Under the pieces are notes generated by a model, which saw only the letters and a list, made by a program, of their open reading frames with translations, ran no database searches and was not told where the DNA came from. The translations under genes and the position numbers were made by a program. Positions 11,501 through 23,114 of a stretch of DNA of 64,000 nucleotides are shown here, piece after piece. How positions within the stretch are numbered: position 1 is the stretch's first letter; each line of letters begins with the position of its first letter. The DNA comes from Ophiodon elongatus (taxonomy: Eukaryota > Chordata > Actinopteri > Perciformes > Hexagrammidae): assembly GCA_016806645.1 (NCBI GenBank), contig JACSYO010002116.1, positions 5,527,001-5,591,000 on the forward strand. The letters are read 5' to 3'.

Positions 11501-14500
11501 TTTTTACAGTAGCTAACAAAGAACTGTGTGCATAACATTTTAATGTTGATGGATGTTTTTATTGACAATTCTGTGCAAATGTATGAGTTATTTGACAGAA
11601 GTCCTGCTATTACTTTTGCTATAGGACCTTTGCTGTCCTCCACACTGTAATAGTATTAGCATACTTGTGGTAGGTAGACTTGTAACATGAACTACTGCTT
11701 TACTGTAATTTTCTCAACTTTAAAGCCAAAAGAAATTTAAAAATCATGGTGACACATATCTCGGCTTTTAAATATCTTCTCCTCAAAGTCTTTCATTTTT
11801 AAATTCCCATCATTTTATTATTGATGTGAAACTAATTAAGGCTGGTGAAAAACATTTTGTCTCCATTGTTGCACACTGAATTAGGTGCCCAGCGCAATCC
11901 TGCTCTGATGCTGGCTCGTCACTCACAAACTCACTTCTTCACGTATAGTGGGCTGCAGATTCTCCACAAGTTGTGTTTATGTTTGTTCAACATAACATGT
12001 AGCTAACCTGTGGCACTTTGACGGAAAGAAAAATTGCAGCAGTAGTTGAGCAGCCGATGTCGCCACCTACAGGCAAAGAAGGCAACATTTGCTGCAAGTT
12101 TTAACTTTAGTGCCACCTGCAGGCAATAAGTGTTAGAGTTCTAGTTTTTTTCTGATTAGGGCCCCAAAGAAGACAATACCGGCCCTGCGGTGCATTAAAC
12201 TGCCCCTGCTCCCGTGTATGTTACTGTCTCGCTCACACTTAATGATGTTACTTACCAAAGTCGCTGGCGCAGTAATGCTCCATTATGTTGTCTGCTTTCA
12301 GCTCATTGTCACACGGAGGGCACACCTTCGACACTGAGGGAACAGAAACATTATTTGTCATTAGCAACTAAACCTAATCACATTTCATATGGTTCTTTTA
12401 AGGCCAGATTAGCTAATATCTAACAGCTGAGTTGAGGTCATTGTTAGTCAAGTGCAGTCAGCAAAACCAAAGCCGCGTTGGTATGAAATCGTTAAGCCCT
12501 GAGCACTTTTGAGGCACTTATTTGCAGCCCCCCTCCTCTTGTCAGAGGCTATTTGCTGTCAAACGAATACACAGTCCAGCAAGCTGACTGATGTTTGCCC
12601 TGCAATTACACTGGACGAAATGTTTTTATTCTGGCCCTTGTATATTTTAGTGGTGCAGGCGTGGTCTTGGCTGCACAGGAAGGTAAATGCTGCAGCAGGA
12701 GCAGCTGAACATGGTGAAAAGTGATTCAGTACACAGACACAGCCAGCACTTAGGCCACACAGCAACCACACATTGTGAAACAGCAAGGGGAAACCGAAGC
12801 AACAAGTTCAGTTTATTTTTAACTCAAAATTTATGGTCATGCCTGCTTTGCTCAAAAGCATGTTTATCTTCACTAACTTTGATTTTGAAACTTGATTGTT
12901 GTTATTGTGCACCCATTCAGTCTTTTGTAGTCGTTTACTGCAGAATCATGCAAATATGATAATTTATTATGAAATCTTTACTTAATCAAACATTTTTCCC
13001 AACTTCAATCTGCCACTTAAAAGCCCTTAATCTCTTCTTTCTCAGAAACACAAACACACTCGGACATGCTTCATACTGCCTTGCAATTTTCTCTAAAGGC
13101 TCTTCAATATAACATTTTATTATGACAGTTACTGCATAAACTCCATTTAATCCCTGAAGGGCTGTTGTAGCAATACACATCTAACATGAGTCCTCTTATC
13201 CTCAAAACATAGCCTTGGGCCAATCGGCGGAACACGGTATAATATTAGAAATGGTCAGGGAGGGAAGGATGTGGCATATAAATCTACCCCACACCACATA
13301 CACCTACAGCACACTTAAATATCAGAAGCAGTCTTTTTTGGGGACGTTTGCTAATAGGGGAGCTAAATATTTCTGTCATTCACTAACCACAAAATCCCAA
13401 ATATGTCCAGATCTCTCCCCCCTCTCTTTTTTCCTGTGTGTCTCACACTTACAAACACACACATATGATAATTCTAGCACAGTCCAGCCCAGGCCCCTGG
13501 GTTAAAAGTCAGGGTTCAAAGGTTATCACCCCATTCCAAACCTCAGCGTCTGGGCAGATAATGAGAAGGGGTCAAAGTTTAGCATGCTTCGCTGCTCGGG
13601 TCGTGGGGAGGTGAACCCCCTTACCACCACTGAGTGTATGTATGTGTGTATGTGCTCGTATGTGTGTGTCAGAGGGAGTTGAACCATGTTCTTGTAGAGT
13701 AACTGCCAGTTTTTCTCCTCTGAGGGTTCCCATGCATTCACAGGCAGGAGACCTGCGAGGCCTACAGGGTCAGGCCTCTTAATTGTCTGGTGCTGACATG
13801 AGGGCTGGGACAAGAGCTCGGAAACACACACACACACACGCACACACACACACACACACACACTCGGAGCAAGACATGCCAAAACTCTGGATTTGTCTAT
13901 TTTGAATGATTCCCTTGAAGCTGTTACGTCTTATTCAGACTCCACGGTAATTCATTCTGGTTTCACAGGGGTGGTATGTTGGCAGGAGGCCCAGTTACAT
14001 TGATGCCAGAGTATGTGTCAGGAGAAAGCAGCCCCTCCATGAAACTTAGTTGAGATTGGACCGAAAACCCCTATTTGGATTTCGCTGAGAAATCAATTAA
14101 GCGACAACTGCCCACATCACGGTGTGCTCTCCGTCGGGGGAATCAACGTCATGTTCTGATGGGATTCACTGCTGTGAGGCTTGGTGTGTTTTTTTTTTTC
14201 CTGGACACATTTCTACTCCGCAAATATTTTTACATTAGGTAATTTATGTAATTTGTCATCATCTCAAGCAGTTTAGGAATTTTTGGACATATGAAAATGA
14301 TGGTCCTGCTTTGGTTGACTTTGGACTTGACTGCCTCCTGTGTTCTGCTTTTCGTCATCTGCGTGCTGGGACTTAATCACAGAAACTTAAATGTTTCCAT
14401 TCACAGTGACCAATGTTATGGTATTGTCCTTTAGAGCTGTTGTTCTGGAGGATGAGGAGGTTGGGATTTGATGATTGAGGGTAAGAGGAAAAGGATGATG

Positions 14501-16619
14501 GGAGTAGTTTGAGTAGGAGGGTGGTCTGTTGGAAAGCCCTGCTGTTAATCTTCAAACAGCAAGCCAGAGTAGAAATGACGTACGGCAAGAGTCCAGTAAT
14601 TTAACTGCACAACTTCACTTAGTCATAGCTCTGAGGTTAATATCACTTTCTCCATTTCAGTCTCCCTCCCCTGCTGTATCTTTTTTCTCTTGTCCGCCCT
14701 CTCACTCTTTTTCTCCTCTCTTTCACATAACCTGGTTTACCGTCGTCATTTTAATAACCTAGAAAGGCTGATTGAACAATCCCCAAAAAACTTAATGATA
14801 AAGAAGTGAAAAGTAATTTGTCAAATGATGACATACCTTTGGAAAAGAAAGCCCCATAAAGAATTGCCATTGTGCATCTATGTGAAATTATTTCTCTAAA
14901 AATATTTGTCCACTGTCATCTCCAATGTTCAAAGTCACCGCCTTGTAATGTTTCAACAAGACCTTTTGGTCACCCCTATGACTAAATGTGCAGAGCAACC
15001 TTGCCCTTTGTCAATAGATGACTTACAGGATTCTTCTCAGTCACCTTCAATATTCTGTTGGAACACAAACGCTGTAAATCACATTTTATGTATGTAACAT
15101 TTTACAAATTAGCTTAAAATCAATTTCACAGCTTGTCACTTTCCCATACATATCTTCACTCAAAAGAAAACCAGATCCATTAATATTGTCAGACAAACCC
15201 CCGTCCGTGTTTTTTGTCTCGTCCCCTGCTGTTGGAGCATCACGGTGCCTTTTTTTTTTTTTTTTTTTGCAAGAAAGTTCCATTTAAAGTATGCGCGGGT
15301 CAGTATCTCATGCCTCATTTGGGCCCTTTAAGTTACGAGCAGCAACACTTATGACATAAAACGGTACTGTGCTGGAGATGAAATGCAGCGTGTGATTTAT
15401 GTCGGAGGGCCTAACATCTGTTTAAATGCGGCATGCAGACAGACAGAGGAGGACTTAAACATGGCCCACAGGCAGCCCCCGGGGCCCCGAAAACACAGCA
15501 CGCTCCTTGCATCTGTAGGAATCCTATACAGAAGAGAAAATACATTCTCAAAAGGCAGAGGCAGTCTTCCATGCACAGAGCATTGGATCACATTTTCCCT
15601 TTCATATATCGGCCAGGGCCACATGAGTAGCACCCATTGTGCTGCTGGGGACCTGACAGTGCTGCCTGTCACCTTTAGCACGGTTGTAACTTACACTAGC
15701 CGCATCAATGAGTACGGCGAGGACAGACAATATCTTTCACACCATGCAATTTCAACGACTTTCACTGGACAACGTACATATTGTCTTGAAAAGCATTTTC
15801 TGCAAAAACATGCAATGTGAGTTATGTAGTTTACCCCATGCACTTAAACAGACGGTGCAGAAAACTACCTACGTCTGTCATAACTGTTTTTGCTGATGCT
15901 GCTGAAGGTAGCATCATTGAATAAGGTGGAGTTGCTGGGCAGCACTAACTGTGCTCTGCCAGACAGACTGAGCTCAGCTGGCCCTTTTGGCTCCCTGGAT
16001 GCCTGAGCCCTCTTTTGTCAGCAGTCTGCTTGTCTTCCCTGGTATTATATCTACAGACTTGTGTTTCACATAATCACACCCCATGGGCCTCTGCTACACA
16101 CACACACACACACAGGCCAAAAATCATCCACACACACAACCTAAGCTCAGGTGGCGGTGGTGTTTCTCTCAGTTTTGGCCATGACAGAGTGGTGGAAAGT
16201 GAATCTGACTCTGTACTGTTAGTTTCCACAGGAGCTCTCGAACCGTGCTATATCATGTAATTGCAGAATAGCTCAGATAGCAACAGGGCCTCCCGGACAG
16301 AGAGAGCAGTGCTTAATACCTGTGATTGATCCAAGTCCCCAAGATTCACCTGAATTACCACACGAGAACTCATGTGATCCTGTGTGAAAAGAATCATCCA
16401 TGTTCTTTTTCACAGAGGGTTCACAGGAAACTCTTCTTCTAAGCTGAATTTCCTTTTTATTATTGCTGGCTGTGTGTGTGTGTGTGTGTGTGTGTGTTTT
16501 AGAGCCAAAAGCTTGTCCTCAGGATGGCCTCATCGGCACATCTGAGAATCTCTGGTTCTTAACAAAATGTCAGTGACTGAGCCTTCAGGCAAGAAGTGAT
16601 ATGGGTTCACTCTCAGTTT

Positions 16620-16712
<93 letters not shown>

Positions 16713-17746
16713 ACACACGAACACAAGCACAGCTTTCAAATTAAACTTCACCCATATTCTCTTTTGATTTATTCTTTAAAAGTTTGATTCAGTATATTTA
16801 GTCATTTTTCTCTCTGCATAAAATTGCTTAACAGCAAAGACCCACGCCGATCATTATTAGATTAGATAGGATCAACAAACAGTTGCCTGTTTGAGGAGGT
16901 GACAGATGAAGTTTAAGCCGCCTCCTTCTCAGAGAGCATGTAAGAGAATGAGTTATGGCTCTGCAAAGCCAAAGTGTCACATAGTTGATTCTCGTCCTAC
17001 AAAAACAGAACAGCCATTTTCCCTAATGGAATAAGTCAGCACTGCATGAATTCACCAGAGAATCATGAAACCATCTAAATAGCTAGATATCAGTATGCGG
17101 CAAACATTATTGATAAAAAGCAAAGATATGTTACACAACTTATGATTAACGGGACTAAAGTGATGTTTTGACATTATTGGCTTTCATTTTGAGTGCTTTA
17201 GTAAATCAGTATAATGCATCAAGTTAAGGAAAACACATTTACTATGTATATCAAGTAAAATATTAACACACAGGAACATTTTTAACCAAAGTAGGTAGAT
17301 GAGAAATTGCGATAAAGGCATGAAGTGGAATAATGAGAATAATAAACCGTTTTCCTCGAGCTCATATTGAAAGCAGGGAGGCAGACACTTTTTGTGCTGC
17401 AGGAAGCAGCTTTTCTCTTATTCTACACTCTGTCTGCTTCTCTTTACTCTCCCGCTTCCCTCACCTTTCACTCCTCTCCATTCGGCTCTCTCAAGGACAA
17501 TCAGACTTCAGCCATTCCCATTCTCTGCCTGCCTCTCTTGTCCTGTCATGTCGACTAATTAGTGGGAGCTCAGTAATTGGCCTTCTAGCTAATTGGCCTG
17601 CTGGCTGCCAGACCCAACAAAGGCCTAGCGGGCTGGGACACAGTGGGGACTGTCCCCCTCCAGTGTCTAAAGACTCTCATCAACTCCCTCTCTCCCCCTC
17701 TCAGCGCTGACTGCTTTTGTGAAGAGGCTGCTTAAGTAGTCGCGGT

Positions 17747-17840
<94 letters not shown>

Positions 17841-19569
17841 TTTTGCTCTCTATGTAGTTCCCTCTCACAGCTCATTATTCGCCCATATGTCTGTTCTCTT
17901 ACTCGCTGCCTGTGAAAATTCATATAAAATTATATAAAACCATATAAAAAAATCATATAAAAGTCTTTGCAGACTAGCTTGTGATTTGCATGCATGACAG
18001 CTTAAAAGTACTAAATTCTCCATTCACTCAGTTGTTTGATTGATTAGCTGTTGCTGGATGTCTGCTGATAAAGGTGTGTATGTGTGTATGCACGTGGGTG
18101 CATGTCACCTTTTCAGTTAAGATTAGTTTAACATCACAGTCCATTAATCTCAACTCGGGGAACGATCTGGCTGTCGGAGACTCTCAGTCTCCTGTCTCTT
18201 CCTCAGTCTGTCTCCGTCCCTCCCTGAGGCGTGTGCAGATGGTAGGGAGCCGTCCTGAACAGTCCACTTACTCAAGAACTTTCCCCTGTAGCCTTTTCCT
18301 GCTCTTGTCTCTCACACCGACCCTGGTTATTCTCTCACTTAAACTTTCATCTGTCACCATTCCGCTGTGAGGGGAAACCATATGAGCCTCACAGCCGTCT
18401 TTGGGCTCTAACTGTTTCTGACTCTGCAGGCTCTTAAACACTCATCTGTCTTAGTAACGTTGTTAGCGGGAGTCCTGGAATTTACAATGCAGAGACAAAC
18501 TCTAGTTTTTTTGGGGGGGGGGGATTTGTGTCTGCACAACATGGGTCATAGTATAGCAGTAATTTCATCTGTTTTTATGACAAGAAAAAAAAGTTTAACC
18601 CATTTAAAATACTTGCTAATGTGTGTATTGATATTGCTTACTAAAATGCACATATAGCTCATGATTAAAAACTGATTTGTACAATAGAAACCATTTGTGG
18701 ACAGAATACTAACAAGCTACAGCATGCTTTTTATGTTGGAAAGGTTAAAAACATGTTTTTATTGAACCTGAATTGATTGTATTTTGTTTAGTGAGTTTAC
18801 CATTTGACTTTTAGTATTTTGTAAAAACATTGAAATTATAGCTAGTGCAAAATGTCAAGCTAACTCAAGCTCAAGTTAATTCAATTTCTTTAGGGTCCAT
18901 TCTAAAATGAAAATAATTTACTTGTATGTGTTCGTAGATCATTTTGTGTGTGAGTATGCTTGAATGAGGGTGTGTGTTGGAGTGTGTGTATGTGTACATA
19001 GCTGCCCTACCTGGTGGCTGGGTCGCCTGGTTCCCAGTGAACTGCATGGGGATGCAGAGGTCATTATCAATAGGAAATTTATCACAGGTCAGCATCTCTG
19101 GCCAGGGGAAGCCATAGGTCTCCATCACCGGAGCACAGCTGTCCCTCACGGCCTCACAGAGCGAGCGGCAGGGATAGATGGGCCTGTCCAGGCACACCGG
19201 TGCAAACAGCGAGCACAGGAAGACCTGGGTATCAGCATGGCACCGTTTGGCCAGGAGGGGCACCCAGCTACCCGCCTGCTGCTTGACCTCTGGCATGGTT
19301 TCGTGATCCAGGAGGTTGGGCAGCCTCATCTTTTTGTAGCCCACATTGTGGCACAGGCGCAGGTCAGCTGGTATGTCCACACACTGGGGCTGCTTGGTGT
19401 AGAAACGGCCATTGTGGAAGTTGTCCGACTGCCAGCTGTAGTAGTCGTACTCATCTGCGGCTGAGACGGTGAGGAAGAGGAGGAGGAGGGAGAAGAGCGA
19501 CAAGCTCAGTGCCAAACTGAAGGAGCCCTGGGTTAATGCCCACCTGGGGCTCTTTTGTCCGTGTGCCAT
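8177..19569 (-). CDS. sfrp5: Secreted frizzled-related protein 5, whole coding span (3 exons)
   Basis: This is a secreted Wnt antagonist: SFRPs bind Wnt ligands outside the cell through a frizzled-type cysteine-rich domain (known for the family). Exons 19569-19011, 12333-12256 and 8505-8177 join in phase to 321 residues plus TGA; human SFRP5 is about 317. Residues 1-38 form a signal peptide with a leucine-rich core. The frizzled domain carries ten cysteines (63, 73, 110, 119, 126, 134, 138, 145, 162, 172). The netrin-like domain has six (191, 194, 208, 263, 265, 313) and a lysine-rich stretch near 234-252. YDYYSWQ, PWPEML and PIDNDLCI fit SFRP5 better than SFRP1 or SFRP2, although the C-terminus, with HKWDKK, is SFRP1-like. 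The neighbouring golga7b supports sfrp5 over sfrp1. The ATG at 19569 has G at -3 and +4. The frame stays open upstream but contains no earlier ATG. Confidence 0.95.
8506..12255 (-). other. sfrp5: sfrp5 intron 2
   Basis: A GT-AG intron of 3.75 kb with no other gene in it. The part next to exon 2 (about 11890-12200) looks like a degraded interspersed repeat: GCCACCT-CAGGCAA occurs twice about 50 bases apart (near 12063 and 12113). The rest is ordinary AT-rich sequence with short GT-rich patches near 8750 and 9720-9870. Confidence 0.8.
11890..12200. repeat. Probable degraded interspersed repeat in sfrp5 intron 2
   Basis: The stretch contains GCCACCTACAGGCAAAGAA and GCCACCTGCAGGCAATAAG about 50 bases apart and a GGGCCCCAAAGAAGACAAT segment, which together resemble common fish repeat debris. 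The class is not known. It ends about 55 bases from exon 2. Confidence 0.35.
12256..12333 (-). CDS. sfrp5: sfrp5 coding exon 2 (start of netrin-like domain)
   Basis: This 78-base exon is too short to stand out as an open frame. It lies between a pyrimidine-rich acceptor ending CCCTCAG (AG at 12335-12334) and a GTAAG donor at 12255. It reads SKVCPPCDNELK, then ADNIMEHYCASDF, which matches the linker and first netrin-like segment of SFRP1/5. Both junctions fall after the first base of a codon, so the exons on either side join without a frameshift. Confidence 0.93.
13824..13863. repeat. (CA)n microsatellite in sfrp5 intron 1
   Basis: CA run of 40 bases with one G interruption at 13840. Confidence 0.95.
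15250..15268. repeat. 19-base T homopolymer
   Basis: Uninterrupted T run in sfrp5 intron 1; on the transcribed minus strand it reads as poly(A). No retroelement body was recognised next to it. Confidence 0.95.
16471..16497. repeat. (TG)13 microsatellite in sfrp5 intron 1
   Basis: Pure TG run of 27 bases, in opposite orientation to the CA array that starts 126 bases downstream. Confidence 0.95.
16623..16710. repeat. (AC)44 microsatellite in sfrp5 intron 1
   Basis: Uninterrupted AC run of 88 bases, one of the longest perfect arrays in the window. Confidence 0.97.
17748..17838. repeat. (CA)45 microsatellite in sfrp5 intron 1
   Basis: Uninterrupted CA run of about 91 bases, 1 kb from the previous array and in the same orientation. 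Confidence 0.97.
19011..19569 (-). CDS. sfrp5: sfrp5 coding exon 1 (signal peptide and frizzled CRD)
   Basis: The exon codes for residues 1-186 plus the first base of codon 187. It begins at the ATG at 19569 and ends at a GTAGGG donor whose G is at 19010. It holds the signal peptide and the whole ten-cysteine frizzled domain, including conserved stretches such as VDIPADLRLCHNVGYKK and FLCSLFAPVCLDRPIYPC. A single large first exon carrying the entire CRD is the usual SFRP1/2/5 arrangement. Confidence 0.95.
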
Positions 19570-19989
19570 GCCTTTCTGAGCCCGAACCAACAATTCAAGA
19601 AGGTTGTATCCAAAGTCTCCAAAGTGACTCAGTGAAGACAAAACGCAGAGTGAAGAGAGGAACAAGTGGGGCAGGCGTACAAGCTGTAATCCCTTTTTTT
19701 TGTCCTGAGTATGGACGCTGTGGATTGAAAACAAAGTGTTTAATTCCCTTCTTCCCTGCAGAGTCAGCCCTCTAAGCCTCCCTGAAACACCTCCCTGTGT
19801 GTGTGTGTATGTGTGCCTCAGGTAGTGGAGTAGGGAGGCAGCAGCCAAGGAAAGATGAGCACAGGACTGCTTATTTTCTAACTTTCCCTGGTCACAACTT
19901 CTCACTCTCCTTCCCTCTCCCTCTCTTAGACCTGTCTCTGGCCCTCCCCTGCTCGCTGTCTATCAGTCTGCAGCTGTAATGAGGAGTAC

Positions 19990-20160
19990 CTTAGGTTTTA
20001 AGAGGCATTGGTAGCTGCTCTCTGCGGCTGCCTGCCCCCTAGCAGGAACCCAGACCACTCACCTCTCTACTGGCCTCCCCTGCACTCACTCACAACAGCC
20101 TCAGCCAATCACAACCCTGGGGGAGGCTCCCAGTGGCCTTCAGGACACGCCTCCAATCCT
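19990..20160 (-). promoter_or_regulatory. sfrp5: Putative sfrp5 promoter region
   Basis: Reading on the minus strand, inverted CCAAT boxes (ATTGG) lie at 20153-20157 and 20105-20109, and a weak TATA-like CTTAAAA lies at 19997-20003. A start site about 30 bases further on would give a 5'UTR near 400 bases. A CACGCCTCC GC-box-like motif sits at 20146-20154. The motifs are directly visible; promoter function is inferred from spacing and position. Confidence 0.4.
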
Positions 20161-20536
20161 ACCCCTTGTCTGCAACAAAACCCCTCCTCTACAACAAGTT
20201 GACACGAGAGAGAAAGAGAGAAAGAAACTATGGTACGTTTTTTTTAAATACAAATCTCTCTAAAATGCACAAGATTCTTTGGTCAGAAAACACACCCACA
20301 AACACGCAAAGCAGACATTGTCACCCTCTTAGTCATATTGTTTTTCTCATAAATTTAGAAACTTTCTACCCCTCTTAAATTTACTCATGAGAGGCTCAAC
20401 AAGCTCCCTGCACATTTCTCCACACATAAAAAAAAATATTCTAATTGCCATTCAAGCCTACTCACTTTATTAACTCAAAACAGTCTGGTGTAACAGGCTT
20501 CTGCTGGCATCAATAGTGAGAAAATATACTCTCTCT

Positions 20537-20545
20537 CACACACAC

Positions 20546-20585
<40 letters not shown>
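20537..20585. repeat. (CA)n microsatellite
   Basis: CA run of 49 bases with one G at 20550, lying about 1 kb upstream of the sfrp5 start codon. Confidence 0.95.
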
Positions 20586-20588
<3 letters not shown>

Positions 20589-22311
20589 CAAGCACAATTG
20601 CAAGTGTGAGAAATCCAAGAGAAGAAAGTGAATGAAGTGGGTGTGAAAGGGCTGCACTAAGGTTACTGAGTGTGGGTTGTGCAGCTACAGGTGGCTAGGT
20701 GGTTTACCCGCGCTATGGGAGTTATGCTAATGTGTATGTTGGCTGTGAATAGAGGCACGCTGCCCCTCTGTCTCTTTCTATCAGTGCCACTGACACAGTG
20801 AGGGCCTTCGCCTTGGCAGCAAATTCTCTAAAAGGGTCACATTCAGATTCAAAGGGCTGTAGCTGTGTGAGCAGGATGTGGGATCGGTGGCTCACATGGA
20901 GGGTGTTCTTGCATCTTGCATTTGATCTACGTCATGCATTAATGCTTTTCCTCATGTGAATGGGCTGTAAAAGCAGGTTCATACCAATGATAGGGAAGAG
21001 TTTGACATGTTATCATGATAGAGAAGGATTGTCAGGACACAGTCTGGATCATGCTGCGGCTGGATACCGCTGACACTGAGCTGAAGTAGAAAGACATGAG
21101 ATGTCGGAGTATTATTATTAACTGTATGTGGCAGTACAAACAAGGAGAATAAGAAAGTGTGTGAGTGTGTGTGTTTTGCAAACAGTCGGAGGTGCTCTTG
21201 GATGAGAATCAGGGATACTATTGTTCTTTGCCTGTAGTGTAGAAGGGGAAATTCCAGAAACAGCAGTCAGTCCAGAAAATCTAATTCAATAAGATGAAAT
21301 CAAATAGATAAAAATGTGGATCAGTATCAGGCCACCAGGCACAGCAATAAAACCCTGCACATTATCCGAGCATTATCCAAGCACCCATATAGTTTTATAG
21401 TATCTTGACCATAGTTATTTCCCAAGCCAAGGGATTATGAATACAATTAATATTTTTTTTTACTTGAGAATGGAGTTGAACATGTTTCAGCTTTATCTTC
21501 CCGAGCTACAGTTAGAATCCCTGTTGACTTATTGCTGTGCTGCAGACACTGCGGAGTGATTTTTCTGGGAATCGAAAAGCTGCTAGCAGAAAAAACAAGC
21601 TGAATTCTTTCCTGGAGCTGTTCTCATAACCTGCGATGTAGAAAGATGAGATGGCGGTGAGCTGAAGTCACCCCTAAAATGTCGTCATCTTTACTAAAAG
21701 CATCATTGAGTGGATATAAAGAGCTGTTTTGGTTTAATACGTTTTTTAGCCAAAGCTAATTGACTACATTTCCGCACCTCTTCTCTCCCATCACTCTGCT
21801 CTGCTTTCATTGTGTTTCCTTATTCATGGGTAGAAACTACTCTCCTAACCTTTGCACCACAGCTAATCAATATTACTCACAGCTAATAATCTGTGGACCT
21901 TACTCTTTCATAAAGGGCTCGTGAGATTGTCTTGTGCACACCTCGCTATCTCTGTGACATATTGTGTATTCACGTTAGTTCAGTGGTGACCTATTTTGAG
22001 ACCGCTAGCGTTTCCTCTTGATACAGGCACAGTGTACTGCCTTCAAGTCGGTAACAAAAGTGTCTTTCATGGTAATCAATCAACAATGGTTGTCTCCTCT
22101 TGTTCTCCTTCCCCTAACTGGCCCCTGTGGCCAACGGCCAATCAATTCCACTCTTCAGTTTCCAGCCTTCTGATTGGACAAGGGCTATAAGATTAGGGCC
22201 AGCCTGTATTGTTGGGCCTAAAGGTTTAGCATGGTTTGAAAAGAGTGTCTCAGCAATTGTATGAGTGAGTGTGTGTGTGTGTTTGAAGATGGTGATGGTG
22301 GGTATGGGTAG

Positions 22312-22314
<3 letters not shown>

Positions 22315-22392
<78 letters not shown>

Positions 22393-22413
22393 CGTGTGCG
22401 TGTGTGTGTGTGT
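22315..22413. repeat. (TG)n microsatellite, compound
   Basis: Pure TG from 22315 to 22388, followed by TGCG-containing imperfect repeats to 22413. The mixed CG/TG part favours Z-DNA on general grounds. Confidence 0.96.
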
Positions 22414-23050
22414 CAGAGTGATTGTAAAGAGGAAAGGCTGGAGGGTGTGGGTGAGGTGGCCAGACACCCAGATATGCCCTCCAAGCAAGAGTTTGAATTC
22501 CAAACCACACAAGAAGATGGAGGCGATGATGCGAACGACAACAGACACATCCACACGATGCATGTCTTTCTCCGGCTGGACAAACTGCAGCAAGTACAGA
22601 AAAAGAGTCTTTTAAGTACTTCATTGTACTGGTATACATATGACATACTGTGTATTCTCAGCAGACAAGTAATATCAGTAAACTCGGTAATCTGTTACTT
22701 ATATTTTACTCAAATCCGAATGAATGAAAACTTACTGAAATGTTTATTAAATGCAGTAGAGCACAGGTGCTTTTTAAATAAACTTTTTTTTTATCTCCTG
22801 CAATGAAAAGAATGTAGACATTCTGCTGAAGTTATGTAACTACAGTATACAACAAGAAAATGTTGTGGACGAGGCTTTGTTTTTGCAGTAACAGGTTTTC
22901 TCCTAGAGTAAACCCCCACCTCCTCATGACACACCTCCCAGCCTCGCAACGCAACAATAGGGATTAGCTTGCAGAACCGTCAAAACATGTGTGAAACACA
23001 CAGACCAGTGTCTCCCACAAATACTTTTTATTTCTTTTCCTTTTTATCCG

Positions 23051-23057
<7 letters not shown>

Positions 23058-23110
<53 letters not shown>
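23058..23110. repeat. (CA)n microsatellite
   Basis: Uninterrupted CA run of 53 bases, opposite in orientation to the TG array 0.65 kb upstream. Confidence 0.96.

Positions 23111-23114
<4 letters not shown>

Larger units (their letters stand above)
12334..19010 (-). other. sfrp5: sfrp5 intron 1
   Basis: A GT-AG intron of 6.7 kb. It holds (CA)n/(TG)n arrays at 13824, 16471, 16623 and 17748, a 19-base T run at 15250-15268, and an 11-base G run at 18513-18523. It also has a plus-strand open frame at 15383-15820 that I could not assign. Two non-repetitive stretches (14035-14170 and 15285-15500) look like possible conserved noncoding DNA. No other gene was recognised. Confidence 0.8.

Noticed and set aside
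17333..17710. 125-codon plus-strand frame in sfrp5 intron 1
   Set aside because: Serine/leucine-rich translation of pyrimidine-rich DNA with no recognisable family.
18964..19464. 166-codon plus-strand open frame over sfrp5 exon 1
   Set aside because: It is the antisense shadow of the frizzled-domain exon; the minus strand has all the conserved residues.
8177..19569. Calling the gene sfrp1, sfrp2 or a frizzled receptor
   Set aside because: There is a netrin-like domain instead of seven membrane segments, the CRD residues fit SFRP5, and the neighbour is golga7b rather than golga7.
19570..19905. N-terminal extension of sfrp5 (frame open 112 codons upstream of the ATG)
   Set aside because: The extension contains no ATG, its first codon is GTG, and the signal peptide follows directly after the ATG at 19569. 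It is 5'UTR that happens to lack stops.
22114..22806. Long open frames of 116-162 codons around 22.1-22.8 kb
   Set aside because: They run through the (TG)n array and encode alternating Val-Cys or Thr-His; no conserved protein features.
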